Shown: positions 42,431 through 53,950, counted from the stretch's first letter. The stretch is 64,000 bases of DNA from Fragilariopsis cylindrus CCMP1102 (GCA_900095095.1 FMBT01000316.1:124001-188000); one strand, 5' to 3'. Notes: generated by a model not told the origin, from the letters alone. Program-made: numbers and translations.

Positions 42431-44399
42431 CTCCTGATGCTGCATATCTGGCATCATGTGGGTTCTAATCCTACCAACAATCATATACTAATGCCATGGT
42501 ATGGTGTGAGCGGTACTGAGTTTGATTGATTGAGTCAGTGTAACCATCACAACCAACCAGTAAGTGCATTGCACCTTGGGCTTTCCAGCCTCCCACAGAC
42601 CATGATCCTCGAGCAGATCAATTCTACCACCTTACCACTGTATCTAAACCAATACAGAAGGGTTACTCAATCCAAGTAAATAACATGATAACTTAGCAGC
42701 ATAATATTACTGAGAGAGAAATAGGACCAACTGATATGTGTGATAGCTACTATTGGTCCCCTAACAATGAGAAACAGATACTGTGGTGCATGGTGGTGGA
42801 ACAGCACATCATGTATCTTGATGCATCTAAGATTTGATTGATCCACCATTGGTAATAATGCAGAAGAAATACAGCTGTCATCTACCCTGATGCCTACAAC
42901 ATTATGCAAAGTTAAATTTTACATTAAACACGCATTTAATTTTCCTTGGTTGTTAATTGGATACTGTTGGTAGGGACACCCCACCCCACCTGCCAAAGTG
43001 CAGAAGACACTATAGAGAGGTTATAAAATTTTTGGATGCATTTCCATCTGCCTAAATATAATATGCCTGCATGTCTACACTGCATGTCTACATCATTTCT
43101 GCATGTCTACATCATTTAGGCAGGTTGCCGTTGTCTCACTAGTCTTTCTAGAACTGTGCAAGGTATATGTCTACATCATGTCAAGTGCCTATATATGCCA
43201 ATTGTAATTTTATATGGAGGACACATCAAATTTTTTCTCCTCCCCTTCAGTGTTGATGCAATCAGTTTACACTAACATCAGACTTCTTGTGCCAACTGTA
43301 CTACTACTACTACTACTACTGCTAATACTACTTTGTGTGGGGTCTACACATGTACACTCCCTCTTTACTTGTCCTTGTTGAACAGCTACACACACAACAT
43401 GCACACTCAACACCATCAGTGAAAAAAAATCAAGCAGCAGCATGCAACAGTGTATACATTGATTAGCGGCATATATCTGATTTATATCATCTGATACATT
43501 GTATGCTTTCCCCCCAAGTTAGCTAGCTAGCATGGATAAAGCTAGGTCAACCAAGCTTTAGAATGCAAAATGGGAGGGATTTCTGGGTGGAATGATTTGT
43601 AACATGGTTCTTATTTGCCCATGCAAGAATAATGAGTATTAAATAAGTTACTAAAACACAAACTTCTTTTGTCACCCCTTTTATCTTTGTCTTGCGTGTG
43701 CTTCCTACTACTATTACTACTGCTACCTCCTACTAGTCCAACCTACCTCCATTCCAACCAATCACATCCTTGCGCTACAAGGCAGCTTATTACTAATGTG
43801 TAGATTTTGTAATACTATGCTGCAGTTCAGCTTTTTCATTACTCATAATTCAACATTCCTGATTCTAGCCTGATTACAGGTGTTGTTACCAACATGTAAT
43901 TGGAAACAAAGTAAGTAAATATATAGTCTTTTATGGTGTTACTGGCCCTCCATATTATGATATGTCATGTATTTGAATATTTCCAAGTGTCACCACCTGG
44001 GCCCATACATTATTTTACATAAAAAGTACTACTACTGGTTATCAAGCCAGGCAAGGAAGAAGAAGCATATATCATCAGAAATACCCTCTGCCAACAGCAT
44101 ATTATACCTCCTACATACCTTGCGATTCATGAGCACCCAAGTGCAAGCTCATTATGTGAGTGGTTAGGGTGCCTATGTCAGGTTCGAAGTGGGTCTAACG
44201 CATAGTAATTAGTGTTAGACTGATCTTCTTCTCCCATACCCTTTCAATATGAGAAAGAGAAGCTTGCAAACCTCCTACAGGACCATCCAAACCACAACCT
44301 ACCTTGCTGCTGTCGCTGCTGCTGTCGCTGCTATTGTGGTGACAGTGGTGCTGGAGGTGGTGTAGGGGGGAGGGTGAAATTTTATTGTTGTTGTTGTTG

Positions 44400-44745
44400 T
44401 TGTTGTTGTTATTACAGGTTTTGTTTTCAAACAATAGTGCAGTGTAAGTAGTGTTGTTTGTCTACACAATAGTAACAACATACCACAAAACAACAGCATA
44501 AGGAAGAGAGAGAGAGAGAAAGAGAGAGAGAGGGAAGGGACCGGTTGTGGTTGCTGGTATTCAAAGAATAGTGTGCAGTGTGTGTCGTAGTGTTGTTTGT
44601 CAACACAATAATAATATAACAACATCACAAAACAACCGCATAAGGAAGAAAGAGAGAGGGAAGGGGTCTACACAATAATAACAACACCACATAATAACAG
44701 CACAAGGAAGCAAGATTGGGAATGAGAGAGGGAGACAGGGAGTTG
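44400..44745. repeat. Imperfect tandem repeats of about 75-135 bp
   Basis: Three diverged units, each with CACAATA.TAACAACA followed by CCACA.AA.AACAGCATAAGGAAG and an AGAGAGAG run (near 44466, 44605 and 44669). They lie next to a TTGTTG run. Non-coding. Confidence 0.65.
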
Positions 44746-45443
44746 TTGTTGGATTCAAACAATTCAGAAGGAAGTAAAGAGGGATATATTATGCAGCTAA
44801 TCAATCAAATGAGGAGTAGAACAGAGTATTGCATAAGTAAGTTGTGGAGGATGGATGCTTTCCATCTTTATCATCTATCTACACATAAGATAATTAGAGC
44901 TGACTAGACTACTGTAGCAGCTTCAGAGTGTAATAATAGTGCAGTACAGTACCGTACAGTATGTATCTAGCTAGTAGCAAAGAAGACATCATCATACCGA
45001 TCTAACTACAAGGTAGTATGCAGCAGTTTCGAACGAAACGGAACGAATCGAATGTATTTCAGTACAGTATTGCGAATGGTTTTCGTTGATGTTTAGTTAG
45101 ATGTTCCTTATTTAATATTGCTTTATCAAAACCTAACTAACTATTTTCTTCTTTGTTTCCATGCCAATGATTCGATTCGATTCTAGATTACATTCATTAT
45201 TTAATTTGTTCTACCTACACCATGCGTACTACGTACGTGTTCATGCTATACTTGATACGCAACACATACATAATATATATTATGCTACGTTGTGTTGTGT
45301 ATTGGGTTTCCTTATCGTACTAGTATGCTGTTGATTGTTGTGTATGTGTTTTTTCGTTAATGCATTCATGAAAACATATAATCCTTCCTGTCCAATTCAT
45401 AGTGAAAGACAGTACAAGTATTGTGGTGGTGTTTATGTTTGTT

Positions 45444-45547
45444 GCAGAGCAAGCATAGCCTGGTGCAAATTGAAACAACTACGATGGTGGTAATGACTAT
45501 TTGTAATATATAAGATATGATGCAGAGCAAGCATAGCCTGGTGCAAA
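45444..45547. repeat. 26-bp perfect direct repeat, 78-bp spacing
   Basis: GCAGAGCAAGCATAGCCTGG followed by TGCAAA occurs at 45444-45469 and again at 45522-45547. It lies in the 3' flank of the RPL26 gene. No function can be assigned. Confidence 0.85.
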
Positions 45548-45627
45548 AAAGATAAGAAGAAAGATTTTGTGTTTTCGGGGTAGTATAATTATATTTGCTA
45601 TAATAGTTTTCAAATTACTGTTTGTGT

Positions 45628-46047
45628 TTAATCAACGTTGGACATAGGAGCATCACTACTCTTTTCTTTATTGTTATTGGCAGCCTTCGCTTCCAGTTTG
45701 GCCTTCCGATCTTTATCCAGTTTTAGTTTCGTAATAACTAAACTAGAGGCAGGAATACCGACCGGTACCGAGGCACCATTGACTTTTTCTCGTGAGATAC
45801 GTTCGACATGTACGACCCATTTCTTTCGGTAGACCGCCGTGACTTTTCCTTCTCGTGATTTATACATTCCACGGACAATTAATACTTCATCATCTTTACG
45901 GATTGGCATCGATCGTACACCATGTCGGGCTTGTAATTCTTTACTTAAGTTGGCACTCATCAGCTTACGCTTCCCTTCGGAATGTTGACCGAAATGAGCC
46001 TTACGACTCTTACGTCTGGAAGAGGAAACATCAGGATTAAATTTCAT
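45628..46047 (-). CDS. RPL26: 60S ribosomal protein L26 (uL24)
   Basis: Single exon of 139 codons, near the usual length. The family start '[19 protein letters not shown]' is followed by the KOW motif region ([37 protein letters not shown], residues about 52-88) and '[20 protein letters not shown]'. It binds 23S/28S-type rRNA near the exit tunnel and acts in early large-subunit assembly. The C-terminal tail ([16 protein letters not shown]) is a little longer and more acidic than usual. It is transcribed away from RPS3, with 510 bp between the start codons, so the two may be co-regulated. Confidence 0.97.
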   Translation of the reverse strand: MKFNPDVSSSRRKSRKAHFGQHSEGKRKLMSANLSKELQARHGVRSMPIRKDDEVLIVRGMYKSREGKVTAVYRKKWVVHVERISREKVNGASVPVGIPASSLVITKLKLDKDRKAKLEAKAANNNKEKSSDAPMSNVD

Positions 46048-46557
46048 GATTGAGGTATTAGTTGTTGTTTTATTGGGGGGGGAAAGGGTGATATGATTAC
46101 TTTGATAAGAGGTAATGTCACAATCGATAGAGGGTCTGTTGATGATTTTCGTTTGACGAAAGGAAAATTACAAAAAGACAAGAACACACAACACAACACG
46201 CGCTGTTAGTGGTGGCGTTTTTTTACTAGCGAAATAAAAAGAAGTAAGTGGTAAATGAGATTGTTTGAGGTAGGTCTGTCCGTCGTCAAATATTTATTTT
46301 TTATGCGGCTGAAAACCACGCCATGTGATCATCCGGTCAGACGTCACGTAGAACCTCTTTACTAAAAAAAGCTGTATTACGCGCTATTTATGTACGTAAA
46401 TGCTCGTACACTTTTCTACTAGCGTACTAACAGTGTATCAAGAAAAATCCCCCCTTGCTTCCTTGCAAGGAACTCAACAACGATCCATCGTATCATCCTC
46501 ATTACAACACCTTTTACTTCATCGAATTAATTAATCAAGTAAAATAAATATCTCAAT
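46048..46557. promoter_or_regulatory. Bidirectional promoter region between RPL26 and RPS3
   Basis: 510 bp separate two divergent ribosomal-protein start codons. It contains a run of 8 G (46074-46081) beside the RPL26 start, a CACGCGCTGTTAG segment (46198), a CGTCACGTAG motif (46343) and an A/C-rich leader before RPS3. Shared regulation is inferred from the arrangement only. Confidence 0.55.
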
Positions 46558-47373
46558 ATGGCTCCTCTAGGAAGTAGACGTATGTCATGCAAGAAAAAGT
46601 TCGTTGCCGATGGTGTCTTTTACGCTGAACTGAATGAACTTCTGATTTCCGAATTAGCTGAAGATGGTTATGCGGGTGTCGAAGTTCGTACTACACCTCA
46701 TCGAACGGAAATTATTATTCGTGCTACACGTACACAAAATGTGTTAGGTGAAAATGGACGTCGTATTCGTGAATTAACCTCGGTCGTCCAAAAACGCTTC
46801 GGTTTCGCTGATGGTGCTGTCGAATTATATGCCGAACGTGTCCAAAATCGTGGTTTGTGTGCCCAAGCACAAGCCGAATCATTGAAATTTAAATTGTTAG
46901 GTGGACTTGCCGTCCGTCGTGCCTGTTACGGTGTGGTTCGATTCGTGATGGAAGCCTCCGCCAAGGGTTGTGAAGTGATCGTTTCTGGAAAACTCCGGGG
47001 ACAACGTGCGAAGGGTATGAAATTCGGTGATGGGTTTATGATTAAGTCTGGTCATGCTGGACAAGTATATACGGATCATGCGGTGCGACATGTAATGATG
47101 AGACAGGGTGTAATTGGTATTATGGTGAAAATTTTCTTACCACATGATCCTAAGGGTATTTTGGGACCAAAAATTCCATTAGATGATCGTGTGGTAATTT
47201 TAGAACCAAAAGAAGAAATTGATCCAGCTGCTATGTTAGCGGCACAAGAAGCACAACAAGCGGCTGCTGCACTTCAAGCTGCGGCGATGTCTGCGGCTGC
47301 ACAAGCTGCTGTTGCGGCACAAGAAGTTGCTGCACCTATTGATATGGGTGTGGATGCTGGTATGGGTATGTAA
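46558..47373 (+). CDS. RPS3: 40S ribosomal protein S3 (uS3)
   Basis: Single exon of 271 codons. An N-terminal helix region ([18 protein letters not shown]) precedes a KH type 2 domain (about 22-95, with '[20 protein letters not shown]', then [18 protein letters not shown]) and the C-terminal uS3 domain ('[20 protein letters not shown]', [38 protein letters not shown]). It sits at the mRNA entry channel of the small subunit. The tail beyond residue 225 is an Ala/Gln-rich stretch ([15 protein letters not shown], then MGVDAGMGM), longer than in most relatives. Relatively uniform GGT/CGT/GTC codon use suggests high expression. Confidence 0.97.
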   Translation: MAPLGSRRMSCKKKFVADGVFYAELNELLISELAEDGYAGVEVRTTPHRTEIIIRATRTQNVLGENGRRIRELTSVVQKRFGFADGAVELYAERVQNRGLCAQAQAESLKFKLLGGLAVRRACYGVVRFVMEASAKGCEVIVSGKLRGQRAKGMKFGDGFMIKSGHAGQVYTDHAVRHVMMRQGVIGIMVKIFLPHDPKGILGPKIPLDDRVVILEPKEEIDPAAMLAAQEAQQAAAALQAAAMSAAAQAAVAAQEVAAPIDMGVDAGMGM

Positions 47374-48576
47374 AGACCCCTTACTCGCTTTCTTGAAGAA
47401 AGAAACCAATACACTCACTTATAACAAAAAGGCGTGGGAAGATGATTATACACTTCGCATTTGATTCGTTCCTCGTTATAAGATCAGTGTATGGTTCACA
47501 TTTTATATACACTTTGTCACACCTCTCCGATTTAATTCTCATTACCTTTATATAGATTTAATACTATTTAATGAAATGAAATTTAAATCCTTTATCAAGA
47601 CTATCTTTTCTTATAATATATAGAGTCAGCGTATGTATGACTTGTACTTATTCATTCCTACACAACTACTACTAGCACATCGTTGAAGTAGTATGTATTA
47701 TTATATAAACTTTATTATCCTCATTTTACACTTCCACCTCGTTGTTCCTTCTTTGTGATGGAACATTATACTGTTGTGATTATATTTATTGGGCAATCAT
47801 GATAGGCTATTATGATTGTTCTTTGTGGACAAGTGAGTACAGTACAGTGTTTTGTACCAGCAGCAACACTTGGTTAACTGCATACAATAGTAGTATTACC
47901 TTCAATAATGAAATAGGAGCACCTGCATACAATAATAGTATAACCTTCAATAATAAAATAGGAAGACCCACTCATGCACATGCATGCACACACAATACAC
48001 ACAGTGCACACAATCCACGCAATTTTCAATTGCCATGAGCTTTTCAATGCTCTCGTACAATTTGCCAATGATTTCTGATTCCTTAATGAATAGACGTGCC
48101 GATGGAGAAATGTTCACAGTACCACCGGCTCCAATGGGAGTGTGCTCTCCACCGGTTCCAACGGACCGCCAATCTCATCATCATTTATCTATGGTTGTTA
48201 TATATAATGGTACTGCTATAATACAAAAAATGAATTCTGGTGTATGAGATGTGCAATGTTGTGTTATGTATTGGTTTTATATTATATTATTTAGAAAAGA
48301 GAAAGAAGATTATTTATTTTATTAGATTGCTCTTAACATAATTTCGCGTTGTTGTTCTGTCTTTTGTAATCCGTGCCTTCCCTTCCTTTTTCTTCTTGGA
48401 TTGGTTGTAGATTACGTTTTTGTTGTGTGTGCATGCATGTGCAAATGAATGAGATGGATGTATAGCTAGATATAGGAACACCCATTGCATTGCATTGTCT
48501 TGGAAATATGTATATTATATAGTGAATTGTCATATTCAATATAGAGATAGTCCTATATTCAATTTTTAATTTAATT
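47374..48576. other. Convergent intergenic region with a 45-bp tandem repeat
   Basis: No gene seen in 1.2 kb. Copies of a 45-bp unit (TGCATACAATA.TAGTAT, then ACCTTCAATAAT and AAATAGGA) lie at 47879-47923 and 47924-47968. A CACACAATACACACAG microsatellite region follows (47986-48020). Part of the unit overlaps small spurious ORFs on both strands. Confidence 0.5.
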
Positions 48577-49992
48577 TTAGTTGGTAGATGGACGAACATT
48601 TAATGTACGTCCTTTTAAATCTGTACCATCTAATAATTCTAAGGCACGTTCACCATCTTCCGCATTTCTCATGGTAATAAAACCAAACCCACGAATACGT
48701 CCATCATTGTCCAGGACCATACTCACATCACCCACTGGTCCGATTTCACTAAATTTATTAAATAAATCTTCTTCGGTGCATTGGAAGGAGATATTACCCA
48801 CATACATTTTATAGTCACCAAAATGTTTGGGATGTTTCCCTTCTTTGATATTTAATTGTATCCGTTCTAAATCACGATCGGGTAATGTGATCATTTCAAA
48901 TCCATCACCGACACGTCCTAAACGTTCACGTGATTGAAACCAGGTATGACTACACACAGAACATTCCATACGACTGTAAGAAAATAATAATAATAATAAT
49001 AATCAGAAGAACATGGAGAGGATGACGAATAAAAAGATGAGCATGTGAGATTAGTAGGAAAGGAGGATGCTTAGTAATTTCACATACTATATTGTGGCAT
49101 AATGACAAACAGACAAACAAAACAATTCGACTGCTGAACTGGACTGGACTAGACACACGACCACAACATTGCTTTCTCCAAAACCCGTATCATTCATTCA
49201 TATTCATATTTGTGTTTCATATTTTGTATTCATCTTTCAGACAGAAATCTCATGTGTAGAAAACAACTCTCATGTTATAAAATAGAGTGTTAAATTTGTT
49301 TGTCCTCATTCAGATGGAAAATAGGATATGATACGATATGACACGGGCCTTTATGGGTTCCGATCCTCTTGGCCAATAACGGAAACGAAAAACACATAAA
49401 AGCGAAGATAGTAGAGAAAGTAGTCGCAGTCCGTTCCGTTCGTTGTCTATTTTCTCTTGTCGTCCGTTATAATTTTTACTAGAAAAACAAACTATTCAAT
49501 TCAATTCCATTCAATTCAAATACAATATAATACGTACCGTCCACCTTTCGCTGGTCCCATCGCTTCTTCCGTTAATGCAAATGCTGCACCACATTGTCCA
49601 CAGGATGCATAGGAACTGGGTAATTCTAATGTGGTACCAAAATCAGATTGTTTTGCTGCAGGTGATGATGTTGATGCTGCTGCAGGGGTACTAGTAGTTC
49701 CTTCGGTGGTGGAAGCAGCAGCAGCTCCTTCTACTACTGCTACTACGGCAGGTGCACCTTCTACTGGTGATGCTGGTACTGTAGGTGGTGGTAGTGTTGC
49801 ACTATCAGCACTACTACTATCTGTTTCTGCTGCTGTTACTACTGGCTTCGTGGGTGCCGATCCTTTTGCAAATGATGGATTAAATGCTGTAACTTGTGTC
49901 ACTATTGATGCCGATAATAGGCAGCAGAGTATAACAGCAAAAAATAGGCATGTACAATTCGGTATTATTCGTGTATTCTTAGTTGACGACAT
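48577..49992 (-). CDS. Plastid-type RNA-binding protein: zinc ribbon plus RRM
   Basis: Two exons, read 49992-49538 and 48973-48577, with a 564-nt GT-AG intron (48974-49537); the codon split across it gives Arg. Total 283 residues. A signal peptide ends at 'TQVTA|FNPSFAKG', a plastid-type junction. A Ser/Ala/Thr-rich linker follows, then a four-Cys ribbon (CGQC near residue 132 and CSVC just after the splice site, reading AKGGR-RMECSVCSHTWFQ). An RRM lies at about 200-275 with RNP2 'KMYVGNIS' and RNP1 'RGFGFITM'. It probably binds plastid RNA. The zinc ribbon before the RRM is seen in other diatom plastid RNA-binding proteins as far as I recall. The intron is much longer than the others in the window. 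Confidence 0.87.
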
Positions 49993-50617
49993 AATTGTTT
50001 TCTTTGTGGAGGTTAATGAAGAATTTTTGATTTTTGAGTTGACTTTTCTTTCTGTACAAGGAGTAGTTTTGAAATTGTGTCGTTGTCGTGATGTTGCTTT
50101 CGGAAGTTATTGGCTGTTTCTTGATTGTCTTTAATGTGTACGACCAGATGTGTGTTCCCCTTGGAGCGCAAAAGTGATGGCAATACACAGACGTTGGTTA
50201 GTACCGGTGAGCGAATGACGCAACATGAAGAATTTACTCAATAATTTTACATGATTGATTTTGTGACATTCGCTTGCTTGGTGGTCGGGTGAGAATTTAG
50301 GCGTACGACGAAGGAAGGACGTTAACAACACATCACGCACAACAGCCACATCTGATTTGACTTGATTCATTCGAATCATTCGACTCATATTCTCAGACGT
50401 GGATACTAAGATGTGAAGTTCAACATGCGACCGCATCCAACACAACAACGCAAAAAAAAACGACAACGACGACACACCCAAACTTGATGGTTTGATAGAA
50501 CACACCGCACTGTACACCACTGTACACCACTGTAACACGACAGGGCTCTTTCGAAGCTAGTACCAATATCTTTATTCTACAAAACAGTCTTGACAAAAGA
50601 AAATAATCAGATACAGC
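49993..50617. promoter_or_regulatory. Divergent upstream region (RRM and 2OG oxygenase genes)
   Basis: 625 bp between outward-facing genes, so both promoters should be here. It contains TACACCACTGTACACCACTG (10-bp unit repeated, 50512-50531). No other repeat. ORFs across it are not convincing. Confidence 0.45.
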
Positions 50618-51838
50618 ATGACCTATCTTCATCCTACTCCTCATCCAACTCACCTTCCTCATCGTACTCGTGTTCGTGCTCGACGTTGTTGTTGCAGTTT
50701 CTTCTTCGGTGATGGCGTCGTACTTATGCTTCTTTCGATTCAGATTCTTCTGCTCACCGTGATGGTGATGGTCGTGATGACGACGACGACAACAATGACG
50801 ACGACGAACACAGTTCACGCATTTATTGTGCCTACAACAACAACAACAACAACAAATAATCTTAACAGCAATCGTCATCATCGGATCGGTAATCGTAGTA
50901 GTCTTAGCAAAACATCCTTGCACTTATTAAAAGCAACAACTACAGACACAACTACAACTACAAATACTTCCACATATATTCCAAGAATTTCATCACAAGA
51001 TTTACAAACATTATCAAAGGATGGATATGTTGTCATTGAAAATTTTATACCATCAACAGACAATGGTATAAATTTAAAAGAAGCATTACGGGATGATATT
51101 TTAAACTTACGATCAAAATCAAAATTTAAAATAGCAAAAATTGGACAAGATACTACTAATAAATTAAATGAAGAAATACGTGTAGCAGAAACATGTTTTT
51201 TAGGAAAAGAGAAACCAGAATTACGGAATGTCTATAACCAACGAAGAGAACAATTATATGATCTATTAGAATTTTTACGAATTGATCTGGAAGAAAATTC
51301 AAATAATGGTAATAGTATTAAATTAGATCAAAAATTATCGGAATTCTTATATGCCTATTATCCAACAGGTGGTTTTTATCGAAGACATCGGGATGCAGTA
51401 AAAGGATCCGTCTCTTATTTACGTCAATATTCTTTATTATTATATTTAAATACTGATAATTATTCCAGTGATAAAGATGGTGGACAATTACGGATTCATT
51501 TTGATTCAGGGAAAGATTTTTTACCGGTGGATGAAACACCAAATTATATCGATATTAATGCCAATGGTGGTACATTAGTCTTATTTGAATCGTCTAAATT
51601 TCCACATGAAGTATTAAATACCTCCTCCGAACGATTTGCCATAGTTGGTTGGTATAATCGTCCCATGTCATTCACTGATATTAGTTCTATCAGTAGTAAT
51701 AAAGATGGTAGTGGTAGTGGTGGTAGTGGTGGTGGTGGTGGTGTTAGTGATATAACAGGTGATCCAGTACGATTGATTGGATTAGCAGTCGCTGCCGGTT
51801 TAGTGACGGTTGGTTTGATTAATATATTAGGTTCCTAA
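50618..51838 (+). CDS. 2-oxoglutarate/Fe(II) oxygenase, prolyl-4-hydroxylase type, plastid/secretory precursor
   Basis: Single exon of up to 406 codons. The ATG at 50726 (residue 37) is a good alternative start because it begins directly at the hydrophobic segment (MLLSIQILLLTVMVMVVM). The junction TNTVHA|FIVPTT is of the plastid-targeting type. The oxygenase core runs about 128-347: 'LSKDGYVVIENFIP', 'FLYAYYPTGGFYRRHRDAV' with the iron ligands H257 and D259, 'SLLLYLNTDNY', the third ligand H330 (SKFPHEVLNTSSERFAIVGW) and R339 for 2-oxoglutarate. All key residues are present. The C-terminus is a Gly/Ser linker plus one hydrophobic helix (LIGLAVAAGLVTVGLINIL), so the protein may be membrane-attached. 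Substrate unknown. Confidence 0.9.
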   Translation: MTYLHPTPHPTHLPHRTRVRARRCCCSFFFGDGVVLMLLSIQILLLTVMVMVVMTTTTTMTTTNTVHAFIVPTTTTTTTNNLNSNRHHRIGNRSSLSKTSLHLLKATTTDTTTTTNTSTYIPRISSQDLQTLSKDGYVVIENFIPSTDNGINLKEALRDDILNLRSKSKFKIAKIGQDTTNKLNEEIRVAETCFLGKEKPELRNVYNQRREQLYDLLEFLRIDLEENSNNGNSIKLDQKLSEFLYAYYPTGGFYRRHRDAVKGSVSYLRQYSLLLYLNTDNYSSDKDGGQLRIHFDSGKDFLPVDETPNYIDINANGGTLVLFESSKFPHEVLNTSSERFAIVGWYNRPMSFTDISSISSNKDGSGSGGSGGGGGVSDITGDPVRLIGLAVAAGLVTVGLINILGS

Positions 51839-52864
51839 TAATAATAATAATAATAAATAAGATAGGCAGCAGCAAATTCTCACGTACAAAAAGAGAAATA
51901 GAAGCACATAGGACAAAAAGACATGATACGAAGGTTAAAAAAACAAAACAAGAAGACGTTCAAGAAAAAGAATAACAAAAAACTTCCTGTGTGTACAAAC
52001 AACAAAGCATATCTTGTTGTGTCTACATTATGCATGTGTTGTGTTGTATTGTTTGTTTAGTGACGTGCAGCGGGCGGGCGGGCTAATATTTCTATCTATG
52101 ACCGCATGTATGAATCCGTACTGTAGGCTACTGTGTATCTGTATGCGTATGATCGAAGAAAATTGTAAGATAGATAGATAGATAGTACAGTACAGTAATA
52201 ATCAAATAGGCTTAGAATACTTTAGTCCGAAATTGTAATGCAATTCAATTTTATACGATTTATTTCATCTCATTTTCACTCGAGTACAGTACTCCCTTAG
52301 ATTTGTTTTTAACTCTTAGCTACCTAACGTTAATACAAAAGAAAATGATGAATATAAATAATGGTGACTGCTGTGAAAAGAATAAAGAATACCGTATGGG
52401 CCATATAATGATGGCATCACAGGTGCAGTTGGCATAGCAGCAGGAGTGGGAACGCAATTAAAACTACGGGCTGTGCTTCTCTCTACTACTGTACAAGAGT
52501 ATGATTGTGAGGTATTGTCGAGGTGTAACTCTTATAATGCACAAATAGTGGTACTGATCCCCGGTTTGTAATTGGTACTGCGCTCTCTATGATTGAAAGC
52601 GAAAAAAATGACTGTACAAAATTTTTGTAGTGTGATAGTCACTACGGTAGCAACCAAACAGTATAGATATTGAAAGTTGATACGGTAACTGCGTGGACTA
52701 GAGACTAGCTTTGATGTTCGCATACGTAATCCTAGACTAAAGTACGACAGGTATGATTGACTGCGTTCAACGTACTTCTACTAGTATTTAATTTTAACAA
52801 TCCGCGAAACTTAATTTATCAATCTTCAGCAATCCAATTATATTATAGAGGTGTTTCCTCTTTT
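51839..52864. other. Convergent intergenic region, no gene seen
   Basis: Starts with a TAA/ATA run (51837-51857) in the 3' flank of the oxygenase gene. It also holds a GATAGATAGATAGATAG run (52170-52187) and TACAGTACAGTA (52186-52197). No coding signal beyond 67 codons. Confidence 0.5.
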
Positions 52865-53806
52865 TTAAACGTATACTCCCCACTCCTCAATGGCCAACTC
52901 AAACTCTCCCACCACCGTTGGTTTTATTGCCATTACACCTATTTCGGTAATTGCTAAAGGATTCAAACTAGGACCTGTCAGTTGGCGTCCCATTTGTTCA
53001 ATCTGGTCGAAGGCCTTAAATGGGATCAGAATAGGCCCTTCTTCATCATCTGGGTTCGAAAAGACATTTTTATAATTCGCACCTCTCGCTTGCTCGCATG
53101 TTGTGTCTTTCATAACGAGACGGAATGTATGTTGTTCTGATTTGGAATGTCTTACTTTGAGATATATTCCTGTTGCGTAACTCCAATTTTGGATTCGTTC
53201 AAACCGCCAGCGTAATGAAGCAAAACCACCATTGTTTTGAAGAGACGTAGTACCAAAAAATGTATTTGTTTGCGTTAGCCATTGTCCTTGAGAAACACCA
53301 CCCATGACGTTATCATTTACAATCAAAGGATGCTCTGGCAATTGCTGGGGTGTGAATTTTTCCAATGTGCATGCGATGTTGTTTGAATTTGGCATAAATG
53401 GGACTTGATAGTCAGAAATGGTGTCGAATTCACGACGAAGTGCCCATGCTTCTGACTTGTCATCGTCATAGGATGTTTGTACTGTTTTTTCCAAAGCATT
53501 TCGCAACATATCAATTGGAAGCAACGGTACAATTTCTAGAGCTGCATCTTTGTATACCCGGGCGCATCCTTGAATGTCACCAGAATTGTAGGCCGGAGCT
53601 CCAATTGATATAGCTTTGGAAATTAAGAGCTTGGCTTGTTCCATCATCAAGGTCGCGTCGTCCTGCTGTTCAGTACTCATTTTTATAACATGACAGCTTC
53701 GTCGCCGTGAGGAGAGCCTCAAACGAGACGAAGGAGAAAATGCAATAGCTATTGACAATACCGAGAAGAACGCCAAAAGAAGAGGTCCACTGAAACGTGA
53801 AATCAT
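52865..53806 (-). CDS. CIA30 / NDUFAF1-like domain protein, plastid/secretory precursor
   Basis: Single exon. I choose the ATG at 53806 (313 codons), which begins directly with a signal peptide MISRFSGPLLLAFFSVLSIA followed by IA|FSPSSRLRLSSRRR, a plastid-type junction. A longer reading upstream has no ATG. Residues about 40-140 are helical (AKLLISKAISIGAPAYNSGD, 'CARVYKDAALEIVPLLP'). The C-terminal half is a CIA30 domain: 'VNDNVMGGVSQGQW', 'TTSLQNNGGFASLRWRF', 'FRLVMKD', 'FKAFDQIEQMGRQL' and 'EIGVMAIKPTVVGEFELAIE'. CIA30 proteins assist mitochondrial complex I assembly, and plastid-type CIA30 proteins occur in algae with less clear roles. The substrate is not predictable from sequence. Confidence 0.87.
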   Translation of the reverse strand: MISRFSGPLLLAFFSVLSIAIAFSPSSRLRLSSRRRSCHVIKMSTEQQDDATLMMEQAKLLISKAISIGAPAYNSGDIQGCARVYKDAALEIVPLLPIDMLRNALEKTVQTSYDDDKSEAWALRREFDTISDYQVPFMPNSNNIACTLEKFTPQQLPEHPLIVNDNVMGGVSQGQWLTQTNTFFGTTSLQNNGGFASLRWRFERIQNWSYATGIYLKVRHSKSEQHTFRLVMKDTTCEQARGANYKNVFSNPDDEEGPILIPFKAFDQIEQMGRQLTGPSLNPLAITEIGVMAIKPTVVGEFELAIEEWGVYV

Positions 53807-53950
53807 GATCGAGGCAGCGATCTTGTACAAGGAGCGAATTGTGCTTCGACAGTTCGATCGTGATGCTTTCCAGTTGTGAACTAATATTTCTAGTACACGG
53901 ACAAGGACAGACAAAATAAAGTTGTCATTAGGTTCAAACGTGGTAGAAGC

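Larger units (their letters stand above)
40485..45627. other. 5.1-kb gene-free, repeat-rich block
   Basis: The longest stretch without a gene. It is less dominated by trinucleotide runs than the coding parts and resembles 1-2440 in style. It contains the degenerate array at 41770-42430, CTACTACTACTACTACTA (43296-43320), a TTG-run (44384-44409), the repeat cluster at 44400-44745 and a 26-bp direct repeat near 45.5 kb. ORFs up to 159 codons occur (40892-41371, 41402-41881) but have no family features. I see no transposase, reverse transcriptase or tRNA. Confidence 0.55.

Noticed and set aside
44150-44215. tRNA-like or SINE-like stretch (GTGAGTGGTTAGGGTGCC followed by GGTTCGAA)
   Set aside because: A-box and B-box lookalikes are present but only about 20 bases apart, and no acceptor or anticodon stem can be drawn. 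It could be a decayed tRNA-derived repeat, but the evidence is too thin to call.
44195-44434. Minus-strand 79-codon ORF with poly-Asn start
   Set aside because: It follows a TTG-run microsatellite and shows no conserved content.
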